Translations under genes and position numbers: made by a program
Assembly: GCA_964030475.1 (NCBI GenBank)
Contig: CAXIPT010000001.1
Location: forward strand, 11,995,823 to 12,059,822
DNA from: Tethya wilhelma
Lineage: Eukaryota > Porifera > Demospongiae > Tethyida > Tethyidae
DNA length: 64,000 bases
Direction of reading: 5' to 3'
Shown here: in pieces, positions 11,914 to 21,309 of the stretch
Layout: each line of letters starts with the position of its first letter
Numbering within the stretch: the stretch's first letter is position 1
The notes under the pieces: generated by a model
What the model saw: the letters and a program-made list of their open reading frames with translations, nothing else
Databases searched by the model: none
Told to the model about the DNA's origin: nothing

Positions 11914-12100
11914 ATCTCCTCTTGTCAATATTTGGGTTGTCTGATAATATATCAGTACCAGATACAATGTGACTATTAATCACGCTTAAAACTTAACTCT
12001 TCATTACTAGTTGCTTGAAGAAGGCTACAAAAGAAGTGTACATCATCTTAGGCCCATATGACTCCTATGTCCACTGCAAGATCCAACCCCTTTAAAATAA
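11914..12100. repeat. Inverted copy of the 25.43-25.63 kb segment
   Basis: CTCCTCTTGTCAATATTTGG through the GAAGAAGGCTACAAAAGAAG region matches the reverse complement of 25430-25632 with scattered substitutions. It is an old interspersed repeat with no coding signal. Confidence 0.7.
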
Positions 12101-12834
12101 GCTCAACAGTTTCCTTCAGATCCAACCTTCTCCCCAAGTGGCACCACTGTACCCATGGGAGTGGCCAAGGATACCTTGGTCACAATTGTATATCAATTTT
12201 ACTGGACCAATTATTGATGGGAATTTACTGTTGATTGTCATTGGCAAGTGGGGGGGAGAGAGTAATCCCGATGGGTTCAGTTGTAGATAGATGTATATTG
12301 ATTTTAATAGTATATTGATTTCAAAAGAATGCATCTGGCCAAATGCAGCCTACGTGACAAAAATAAAATGAAAGGACACCAAGGTGCCTAACCCTTGGTG
12401 CGATAGCAATATGCAGTAGTAGTATATGATCAATGATGCATGGTCACAATGACACATGCTGGGTAAATCTGCTCACTGATAGCTACCATGCATGAATCGT
12501 GAGCTTGAGGACACCAAACATACAATGATAAGCTACATAGAAAATCTTCAACCAATATGGTCACTAGATTAGCTACAGGGTATAGTTCTGAAACAGTGAT
12601 GTGACTAAACCAGATCAACTTTCGTGGACAACTGAGTTTCAACTAAAAATTGTTTACAATATAGCATGCTTAAGAAGAGTGTACAGTGTTAACGTTATTA
12701 CTCGCTAATAAATTAGTACCTAAGTGTGTCAGCGGCCCTCAGCTCTTTCTGTCAACTGTGTCAAGAGAAACATTCATCTTCCAGCTAGCTCAATTCTAAA
12801 TAACACACACTAACAAATAGCAGCATATTATCTA
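12101..12834. other. Unassigned stretch
   Basis: No gene or named repeat was recognised. Short open frames on the minus strand (12116-12642) show no domain. A GGGGGGAGAGAG run lies at about 12250. Confidence 0.35.
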
Positions 12835-12978
12835 TGTTAGCAGGTGTGACCAAGCACTCAGAGAGGCTGAAAAGTTTCAGATCTCAGGAACTACAGGTTT
12901 TTGTAAAATGCTACGTGTAATTTTTTTAGATGATCTCAATTATTTTACCTTGGTATGCTGACTGGAGCTGCCATTCTT

Positions 12979-13170
12979 GTATAGCGGGAAATTTTCGTGG
13001 TTTTTTTTGCGAATTTCACGGTTTGGCAGCTTTCTGCAAAAATTTCCCCCCACAAAATTTTGTAAGGTACAAGGTCATCACATACGCAATCCATGAAAAT
13101 TTTCCCCGCAAATTTCTATTGAAGACGAAAACGCAAAATTTCCCCCCACAAAAAATTCCTGCTATACAGT
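12979..13170. mobile_element. TATAGCGGG-type MITE, copy 2 (inside copy A)
   Basis: It starts TATAGCGGGAAATTTTCGTG and ends in CCTGCTATACA. Its interior, with CACGG-TTTGGCAGCTTTC and CCCGCAAATTTC blocks, closely resembles the copy at 21861. Other copies of the host repeat read CTTGAGATACAGTTGG at this place, giving an approximate empty site at a TA. Confidence 0.8.
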
Positions 13171-13572
13171 TAGTTGAAATTCACACACACACACAGACTA
13201 CCATAGCCCTTGCTGAGCATGCGCACCAAGGGTTAATAAAATAAAAGCATTAAAGTATAAGAACAATGTAAAAGTAATTAGTAGGAAAGTATTTTTGTAG
13301 GATGAGAGTTACAAAAACAGCACATGATATGATGTCTTGAGTGGTGCTGGTGTGATCAGTACAGCGAGTTTTATCTTGGATCGTTTGCTTGAGGTGGTGG
13401 CACAAATTAAGGCAATTGTTCGGAGTGAAGAAAAGGAGTACATGATATTGCAATTAGACTATGTAACTGGTAGGTATTGCCGGATGATGGGACGATACAA
13501 AGGAGAAAGGTATAGCTGTGTCCTTATGATGAACTGTAAACATTGGAAGAGGGCAGCTTGTTGGGGGGCCAG

Positions 13573-14228
13573 CTCAGGTACAGGCACCCTTATTGAAATG
13601 AAAAAAATATGCATATTGCCTATAACTTTCTTACCGTCAGTGCTGTTGTCATGGAAACATGCGTACAAAGACTTTGCATGATGCTTAACATACTTACACC
13701 AACATCTTGGTCATGTGACTAACCACTCGTTAAATATTTTGAATTAATGAATAATTAATTAGGCGGAGCTGAAGACCTGTTTCTATGGCAACCAAACTTT
13801 TTCGTGAGAATGGACTTACCATGTACTTAATAAAATTTACCACTCCGTCTTGATTACTTGTTGCCATGGTGAGATACGAAAGCCTTTCCATTTATTGCAC
13901 ACCTCTTGTCACTATATTTCGGCCATTATCTCACCATGGCAACAAGTAATCAAGATGGAGTGGTAAATTTTATTAAGTACATGGAAAGTTGATTCTCACA
14001 TAAAAGTTTGGTTGCCATGGAAACAGGTCTTCAGCTAGCTCCGCCTATTCATTAATTCAAAATATTTAATGAGTGGTAATTATAAGTCACGTGGCCAAGA
14101 TGTTGGTACAAGTATGTTAAGCATCATGCAAAGTCTTTGTACGCATGTTTCCATGACAACAGCACTGAAAGTTACAGGTAATATGCATATTTTTTCATTT
14201 TAATGAGGGTCCCGTGCCTGTACTTGAG
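13573..14228. mobile_element. 656-bp fold-back element with about 300-bp arms
   Basis: The left arm (13573-13875) is repeated inverted at 13928-14228 around a loop of about 52 bp. Examples are CTCAGGTACAGGCACC against the outer right end and GTTGCCATGGTGAGAT against the inner right end. Arm divergence looks like a few percent. The other copy of the host repeat, at 19.0-19.2 kb, lacks it, so it is an insertion. No coding content was found. Confidence 0.85.
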
Positions 14229-14348
14229 AGGGAGAGAGTGATATGCAGCCAAATTTACAATATATTATAATGATGTAGTTGCTGCTGACGAGGTGATACA
14301 AAATTAGAGGATGATGAAAGGTAATAAACCAAAAGAGTAAGGAGCATA

Positions 14349-14529
14349 CCGTATAGCGGGAAATATTCGTAGTTCAAAATTTCGTATAATCGTTAAAAAT
14401 GCACCAGAAAAATTTTTCGTAGTTTTAATACGCGGCGCACGCTCGTATTCGCAGTTTTAATTTTCGTATATTCGAATAGCATACAAAAAATACGAAAATT
14501 TGCACCATACGAAAATTTCCCGCTATACC
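14349..14529. mobile_element. TATAGCGGG-type MITE, copy 3
   Basis: It runs CCGTATAGCGGGAAATATTC to GAAAATTTCCCGCTATACC, with an interior rich in TTCGTA/TACGAA. Copy B of the host repeat reads GCATATACCTCAGC here, so it serves as an approximate empty site. Confidence 0.8.
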
Positions 14530-14611
14530 TCGGCTGAGCCATGTGGTAACAAAAGGTAAGAGTGAAATTGACTGAGGTGTTAGTGATATAAGTGTTAAAA
14601 ATAACTTCTGT

Positions 14612-14846
14612 AGTATACATGTAGAATAATATTTTAACTAGATACTATATAGCTATTTTGACTGTGAACTTCTTGAAAGGACGGGCAAGAGACAGAGAAC
14701 TGAAGTCTTTGACAACGTGCGCGTGGCCAGTATCGTGACCTTTGACCTCAGAAGAAATTTTCGTGAGTGGGAAAATTTTGTGACTCAGGTGTTAGTCACG
14801 AAAATAACAAAAATTTGCACCCCACGGAAATTTCCCGCTATACAGT
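14612..14846. mobile_element. Partial inverted copy of the MITE at 10.8-11.15 kb
   Basis: ACATGTAGAATAATATTTTA through GAACTTCTTGAAAGGACGGG to AAATTTCCCGCTATACAG matches the reverse complement of about 10798-11000. The other terminus is missing. Confidence 0.7.
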
Positions 14847-14857
14847 AAAATAAAAAA

Positions 14858-14944
14858 GGGAAATCACAAATTAAGTTGGTTGCTTGTAATATGGGAGAGA
14901 ACAGTAATGTTAATTATGTAGTTTCGAGAGTGTCTTTAGCGGGG
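14858..14944 (+). repeat. Second copy of the LINE/MITE junction segment
   Basis: GGGAAATCACAAATTAAGTT to AGCGGGG, as at 10711-10793. The flanking LINE and MITE are both inverted here while this segment is not. Confidence 0.75.
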
Positions 14945-14945
14945 A

Positions 14946-16105
14946 ATAAGAAGGCCTTTTTTTTTTTGTACAGGTTACCCACATACTAATTTACCAGTCT
15001 CTGGATGCTTCCCTGCTGTGTAGACGATTGCTCGTATTTTTTCACACCTTGGAAGGTCCTCAAAGTAATCAATAGTATGAGAACGATTCTGGTGGAGAAG
15101 TTGTATCTGATCTGAGAGAGCCTTTTAGTTGTATAGGATGTGTTCCTCATCACCAATCCCTTCACCACATAACTGGCATTTGTGATATCGTTTAGGGGGA
15201 CTTTTGGTGTTTGGTAGCGACTGAGTTCAATCTCTAGAGGAAGGTAACCTATTTGCAGTTGTGTGATGAGTCTTCTGGTGCTAAGTGGCATTCCATTGGT
15301 GATGTAGGGGTTGGCTTTAGGTGATCTTTTCCAAGTTCTATATATACGCAGCCGGCCTCCTGTCTCTCCTGATAGAGGGATGCAGTCAATGTTTTCCTTC
15401 CAATTCTCCAGGTATTTCGTGGCTAAGGCGAACCATTGTTCATCTTCAATTAATCCACCTGCCGGATCACCAATATCCTTTATGATGTTCATAGTTCTGT
15501 ATTACCAATTTGGGTTGCCTGTGGTAGTTAGCAAAACACCTTAGATGCTATTCTGTTTTTGTCCATATTTTTCAGCCTGTTAAGGAATCTGCAACAACAT
15601 TGAATTCAACAGTCATATCCAGGGATACCCACCCTGTTTCCCCAAAAAGGTCTGCTGTAGGGCATGTCCAGCTCACTCCAAGGTAGAAGCGCATTGCATC
15701 AAATTATATTTTAGCAATGCTTGGGTAATCTTTATGGCCCCACATACATGCATTGGTTGTAATTACGGAGGAGACAAGCTGATTAAACAATTAAGGTGAA
15801 GTATATGTCTCAAAGCTAAAACATCCACCCTGCCTAGCCTTATAGTTTAAAACTGTGAGTGCTTTTCTGGCTTTCTCAGTGATCATGTCAATGGCCCGCC
15901 CTGTCCCAGTTTTAGATGTTCCGTGATTAGGAGGTCTAGGTACTTATAGCTGTCTGTATATTCTATCACATTCCCATTAAAACAGAATGCATAATCTGAA
16001 CGGGGAAGTGTTATTTTCTTTTTCCTAAAGTGGAGAATCTTGGTTTTGTTGATGTTAAGTGACATATGCCATATGGGTACACCATCTTTCCAAAATTTTG
16101 ATCAT
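14946..16105 (-). pseudogene. LINE 3' half, minus strand (second copy)
   Basis: This is an inverted copy of the LINE at 9.65-10.7 kb. From the right it starts with NINKTKILHFRKKK and YTDSYKYLDLLITEHLKLGQG (15883-16065). A longer open segment (14986-15492) carries NIIKDIGDPAGGL, ENWKENIDCIP, PLSTRRLITQLQIGYLPLEI and RTFQGVKKYEQSS. Its A-run end (T-run on plus, 14957-14967) lies next to GGCCTT. It is 5'-truncated near 16105 and frame-broken. Confidence 0.75.
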
Positions 16106-16819
16106 AGTTTCTAACTCTGAACCTTACTAGAGGTGAAATCAACACAAGAAAATACCAACCCACCTCAGATTTCTCCCAAACTTGGTATGCATGTAGTGTA
16201 TGTTAAGATCTCAATGTTGTATGGCTTCAAACTTATAATGGGCTAAAGTTATGCAAATTATTTGCTTGACTCTATGGTATAAATTGTGCAATATCTTCCA
16301 CTAGGATTAAGATCTTGGATTCCTTGTAGCCCTTGGAATGAGCTTTAAGATGATATATTACAAGTCAGTGTTAGTTTGGATATGGTCAAAGGTTATTCCG
16401 AAACAAATTTACAGTGTCGATTTCTTAAATACACATCCTTTAATTCTTTTCATATTTTGTGGACATGTTTCTATGGCATTCCTGACCATTACCAGAAGAC
16501 CAACTGAAAACTATTTTACAAGTACCATATAGCATTCCCGAGAAAAATTTTCGCTCCAAAATACTTTTTGTTCATTCACCAAGGCACTGACATCATAATT
16601 CATATGTTTTGTACTATATCCCTCCTTCCTTAGGTTAAAATATGAGGATTTTTTGTTAAAATATATATTGACCTAAATGTACTTGTGACTTTTTCCTCAC
16701 ACTACTGTCGTCCCAAAACCAAATTTTAGCTACATGGTAAGGAAAGCCATAAAAACATGTACGCAAAATATGAAAAGAACTAAAGGATATATGTTTTAAC
16801 AATGATGACAATTTACAAG
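16106..16819. repeat. Diverged inverted repeat
   Basis: CAGTGTCGATTTCTTAAATA (16412 on) to about 16495 is matched in reverse at about 16725-16815 (ATATGAAAAGAACTAAAGGA and neighbours) with many differences. It is an old hairpin element; its ends are unclear. No coding signal. Confidence 0.5.
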
Positions 16820-17190
16820 ACCAACAAAATTAGATATTAGATATATGACAATAGTTAGTTATGTTTGATTTAAGCAACAAGGTTCTTTTTTTTGATTGTT
16901 TCCACTGGTGTGTGCTTGTAGGATGTTCCGATGGATACTCTCTCAACAAATACCCCACTCAAGACATAGTGGTTTCATGTAAGCAATCTATCTGTTTTAT
17001 TCTCTGAAGACTACCATTAGCCTGCTCATTCACTTGTGAGTCAATAGCTGCTAAAATTATTTCTCGTGAAGCTTTTAACTTGCAGGCAAGATAGAGCTAA
17101 GTTAGATTTAAGTATATAATTTATGCTACCATTGAATTTCATTCAAAATTAGATTGAATCATTATAATTATAATGGATAGTAATAAATTA
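16820..17190 (+). pseudogene. KDZ-like transposase relic, copy 2
   Basis: This is a copy of the 25.98-26.42 kb segment with about 10% differences: CAAGGTTCTTTTTTTTGATT, then FHWCVLVGCS-type sequence and GYSLNKYP. The same sequence continues to the A/T-rich tail ending TAATGG. It is too short and broken to be functional. The family assignment is from memory of KDZ-type transposases. Confidence 0.4.
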
Positions 17191-17432
17191 ATGTCCCTAG
17201 CAAGCATTTACTGTTGCCATGCATGCAGCCCCCACATGCACTAAGCTTAGGAATTAGTTGGTTTATTTGGCAAAATGTTTGAGGGGCANTTATAGCAATG
17301 TGGCCACGCCCCTTTTACTCACACGAAAAAATCTCGAGATTTCGCTCTTCACACGCTGTTTCCGAGCTGGAAAAAGAGTTCAAAGTCAACTACTAAGAAA
17401 AAGAGTGAGATTGGAGACCAAAACAATACTCC
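17191..17432. other. Short stretch with the N at 17289
   Basis: A low-complexity A/T stretch is followed by an N. The sequence after it (GTGGCCACGCCCCTTTTACT) looks like a different contig. No gene is visible. Confidence 0.3.
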
Positions 17433-17694
17433 ACAAGTATAAAAAACATTGGAAATGTAATGAGACACAGGAATGGTTAAATCGTAAAAAGAACGCAAAC
17501 AAGATGGAATGGCTGTTAGAGTGTGTAGAATTCTTCCTGTATGGGCTGCATTTAACAATCTCCTTATTGAGTCTCTCATTTTGCCCACAGGAAGTATTCC
17601 TTACACTCTAACAGCCATTCCATCTTGTTTGCGTTCTTTTTACGATTTAACCATTCCTGTGTCTCATTACATTTCCAATGTTTTTTTATACTTG
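17433..17694. mobile_element. 262-bp hairpin element, copy 1
   Basis: Arms 17433-17524 and 17602-17694 are inverted repeats (CAAGTATAAAAAACATTGGA against its complement) around a 77-bp spacer (CTGTATGGGCTGCATTTAAC). A second copy sits at 23911-24172 and shares about 100 bp of downstream flank (GTTGGTGTGTGTAGCTAGCT), so the repeat unit is longer than the hairpin. One arm reads as a continuous peptide frame (IPSCLRSFYDLTIPVSHYIS), probably by chance or from an inverted exon copy. Confidence 0.8.
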
Positions 17695-17794
17695 TTTGTT
17701 CTCATTTTTCCATAATTCTACAAATTACATTTGAGTTGGTGTGTGTAGCTAGCTACTGAGCTAGTAGTCTGGCAAACCAGACTCACTGAGCCAN

Positions 17795-18646
17795 TATTGG
17801 CCAAGTGCACGTTGTCAAAGACTTCAGTTCTCCCGTCCTTTCAAGAAGTTTGCAGCTAGTATCTAGCTAGAATAGTATTCTACATGTACACCACAGCTGT
17901 CACAAGACCTTCAAGTGCTCTAAGTTGGAAATACTTGAGTCACGATAATTAAAACCATGAATATTTTCTTTTGAAGCGTGGTCTAGGCTTTTCAGAAAAA
18001 TTTACACCCTCAAAAATTTCCCGCTATGCGGTATTTTATTTTATTATATACTTATATAGTTACTATACTAAGTTAAGTACAGAAGTAGCGGGCAATAACT
18101 TCCCGTATTGCCCTGCTGTTATTGCCCGCTTGTAGAAATTTGTTCGTGTTATGCTCAGCCAATCACGCTGCACAAAAATCAATTTTACGCGTGAATTTTA
18201 ACCAATCACAGATAATCATTGCCACTGTATAAAGAAAGGCTACATAGAAACCACTGCCAGTTTTTTTGTAAATGCTTGGAGAGGTAAAAGCTACGCTAGT
18301 CAAGCTAGTTCGCTGACACAGAGAAAGCCTTCAGTATGAGCGAGTCAGCTACTAAACGAACAGCAAAACCCCACCCATGCTACATCCAGTAAACAAATCA
18401 CTGTCCATTGCTGCAGACAGACACGAGTCGAACTCGTCGAAGGCATTGAAGCTTCTTGATAGTACCAGAAACCAGGAGAAAGCTATAAATTTTGTGCTCT
18501 TTCTATGGCCAATACTCCTGCAGGCCTCATTTTTCCATGGCTAACTGTACTGTAGTCACAACATGCCAGCTAGTTAGCAAAAAGCACGCCCTTGTTGATA
18601 AGTATATAATAAATCCATTATTACATTCCTTTGGTCGGGCAATATG
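17795..18646 (+). repeat. Second copy of the 10910-11764 segment
   Basis: It begins right after the N at 17794 and includes the MITE terminus AAATTTCCCGCTATGCGGTA at about 18016-18034. After 18646 it continues GGTTAAAATATTGGTTC to a partly inverted partner, GCCATATTGCCCTCCC (about 18730), which suggests a further short element with GGTCGGGCAATATGG ends. Confidence 0.85.
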
Positions 18647-18784
18647 GTTAAAATATTGGTTCTTGACTTTTGCATTGGCCCTCCCTTCCTTCGGTCGGGA
18701 CCAATACTCCAGTCTCGAACCAAATTTAGCCATATTGCCCTCCCAATCATGTAATAATATATATTTATTCATTTATTATTAAGT

Positions 18785-19502
18785 TATTTTTATCACTAAC
18801 ACCTCTGTCAATTTCACTCTCAACAAACAATAATAATCTTACCTTTTGTTACCACATGGCCCAGCTGAGGTATATGCTCCTTACTATATAGTAATCTCTA
18901 GTCTCTATTACCTTTCATCATTCTCTCATCCATTGTTTACTTTGCCCAAAAAAAACCTCTCAGCTTTTCTTTTGTATCACCTCGTCAGCAGCAACTACAT
19001 CATTATATATTGTAAATTTGGCTGCATATATGCCCCCCAACTCTATCACGAAGTAACAACCACATATTATCTCCTACATTCAGCTTGTCAAGCTACAATG
19101 TCATGTTTGCTTTGACGCATCTCATATACCACTTTTTCACTTCCTCACTTCCTCAGTAGTGCCCTCTTCCAATGTTTCTTAAGGACACATCTATACCTTT
19201 CTCCTTTGTATCGTCTCATCATCCGGTAGTACCTACCAGTAATCTTAAAACTGCAATATCATGTACTCCTTTTCTTCACTCCGAACAATTGCCTTAATTT
19301 GCATACAACGAAATGATGCAAGATAAAACTTGCTGTACTGATCACACAAGCACCACTCATGTTCAAGACATCATATCACCCAGCTGTGCTGTATGCTTTT
19401 TGTAACTCTCTCATCCTACAAAAATAATACTTTCCTACTAATTACTTTTACATTCTTATACTTGGTGCACATGCATAGCAAGGGTTATGGTAGTTGTTTT
19501 GT

Positions 19503-19533
<31 letters not shown>

Positions 19534-19720
19534 CTCCAACTGTATCTCAAGAGTGTCAGCTCCAGTCTTCAAAAGCACCATACCAAGGTAAAATAATCGA
19601 GATTGTGTAAATTAGCATTTTACAAAAACCTGTAGTTCCTGAGATCTGAAGCTTTTCAGCCTCCCTGAGCGCTAAGCTTCGTGGCCACACCTGCTAATCA
19701 TGCCTATTTGTTAGTGTGCG
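18785..19720 (-). mobile_element. Long interspersed repeat, copy B (inverted)
   Basis: This is the reverse complement of copy A at 12.84-14.62 kb, without the three insertions seen there. A (TG)n tract at about 19506-19532 corresponds to the CA tract of copy A. Short open frames (18846-19596) are not supported as genes. Confidence 0.7.
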
Positions 19721-20159
19721 TTATTTAGAATTAAGTACATGACTAATGCATACCACACCACCACACCACCACACCACACCTCCATTTCTCTTGATACAGT
19801 TAACAGAAAAAGCTGAGTGGCTGCTGACTTACTTAGCTCTCGTGATATTCTAGTCTCACCATTGTAAACATTTTCACAGTCAAGGCATTCTGTATACTTC
19901 TTTGTTCTTCAATATTGGTGTAGTTGATTTGACCTAGGTGAGCTTGTTTTCAGTTCCTAGTTTCATATAGGAATGCTGGATCCTCTCAGACAGTCCCTGC
20001 GTATGAGACTTTTGGTTTCTCATTAAGATCTGTGGTTGTTATGAATTGTGGCTGTTGGAAGAGCTCTCTTCTCGAATTACTCCCTGTAGAGTTTTGCATA
20101 TATCAGGGATTCCACAGTCAATCTGTTCTCTGTTGTGGGGATAACCGAAGGTGTTCCTG
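19721..20159. other. Unassigned stretch with a CCACACCA run
   Basis: A CACCACACCA low-complexity tract lies at about 19752-19782. The part after about 20090 probably belongs to the Penelope-like relic that follows. Confidence 0.35.
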
Positions 20160-20665
20160 AGTCGATTCAGTTCTTGAGCAAATTGAGATGATGGTGGAAG
20201 GTGAACTCACTGCTTCCCCAGAGGGCAACTGACACATCATCGATGAACCTGGCCCAGAGTATAGGTTCAAAGAACTTGTCTTCGAACACAAAGTAGATAG
20301 CTTTAAGGTATAGGTTGGTGAGTTTACAGATGTCTTTCACTGTACAATCTTCAAGGGAGTCCTCTTCGGAGAGAAGCGTAGTGGATGGCATCTTTGATTG
20401 AAAAGGTTGGTGACATTGAAGTGTCCCCTGATTCTGCAAGCTCATTTCTGATTCTCTTGGCAAAGTCAGGTGAGCTCTTTACATAGGAAAATGTCGTGCC
20501 TGCGAGAGGAGAGTGTATACATGCCAGTTCCTTTGTGAGACTGTAGGTTGGGGAATGAAGGCACCCAGGTGCATAACTAATATGCATGTAAAATTCTGAG
20601 TACTTAGTGTAATTGTATGTGCATGAAATAGTACCGCAATGAAAGTTCGAGTGTTTCTTGATCAC
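20160..20665 (-). pseudogene. Penelope-like retroelement RT relic
   Basis: Minus-strand frames give SPTYSLTKELACIHSPLAG, TFSYVKSSPDFAKRI, then VKDICKLTNLYLKAIYFVFE and ILWARFIDDVSVALWG. The order of an SPLxG motif, a long helix and a W-x-R-F/Y-x-D-D active site preceded by a leucine-rich segment is what I know from Penelope-like reverse transcriptases. Frames change at about 20400 and part of the core is missing, so it is dead. The clade assignment is by recall. Confidence 0.5.
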
Positions 20666-20859
20666 GGTTGGCTATCTTCACAGTAGTTATTGCCACTGGG
20701 TATACATTATATATATATAGCACAATCTAGCTACCTTTGTAAGGATCCCAGGCCATACGTATACTCTATTTATGTTCAATATATGTATAACTCGCTCAGG
20801 CTCGCCCTCCAACTATGCTATATCCCTCTTACTCGCCCTCCAAATTTCAACTGTATGAC

Positions 20860-21100
20860 CTTATGGGTGTGGCCTCGAAGCTTAGCCCTTGAAGAGGTTG
20901 AGAAACTTCATACCTCAGGAACCACAAACTTTTGTTGAATTCTTTGTGTAATTCTTTTAGATAATCTTGATTATTTTACCTTGGTATGCTGCTTTTGAAG
21001 ACTGGAGCTGTTGTTTTTGAGATATAGTTGGAACACACACACTCACACACACAGACAAAACAACTACCATAACCATAGGTGCGTTTATGCACCAATGGTT
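20860..21100 (+). repeat. Third copy of the CA-tract repeat end
   Basis: GAAGCTTAGCCCTTGAAGAG, TTTTACCTTGGTATGCTGCT, ACACACACTCACACAC and AACTACCATAACCATAGGTG to AATGGTTAATAA, as at 12.85-13.23 kb without the MITE. It gives an empty site for MITE copy 2. Confidence 0.7.
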
Positions 21101-21309
21101 AATAATAATTATACAAAGTATACACAATAGTAGCATGTACTAATCGGGTATGCACCTAAACAAGCATAATTATATCTAATACTGTAGTGAACTTAAATAT
21201 GCATTAAAAAGTATTACATACAATACTATATTAACCATTATTGTTTACCACTAGATGATTTTAAACAGAATATATAGGTGCAGAGACAGCATCTTTGTCC
21301 AGGCAGAAA

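Larger units (their letters stand above)
12835..14620 (+). mobile_element. Long interspersed repeat, copy A, carrying nested insertions
   Basis: This repeat is shared with copy B (18785-19720, inverted). Recognisable parts include GAGGCTGAAAAGTTTCAGAT, TTTTACCTTGGTATGCTG, a CA-rich tract, then ACCAAGGGTTAATA, and further on GACGAGGTGATACAAA. Copy A is interrupted relative to copy B by a MITE at 12979-13170, a 656-bp fold-back at 13573-14228 and another MITE at 14349-14529. The long frame at 13337-13681 lies inside and looks like chance. The end with the CA tract and CCAAGGGTTAA also occurs alone at 20860-21100 and 39845-40100. Confidence 0.7.

Noticed and set aside
13337..13681. 114-residue plus-strand ORF as a gene
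   Set aside because: It lies in an interspersed repeat with an inverted copy at 19.15-19.48 kb where the frame is broken, and its end runs into the fold-back arm.
19506..19532. (TG)n tract as a regulatory element
   Set aside because: It is the microsatellite part of a repeat family found at three other places, so not locus-specific.
20690..20938. 82-residue ORF at 20.7 kb
   Set aside because: It runs into the shared repeat end (20860-21100) and encodes Tyr-rich low-complexity sequence.
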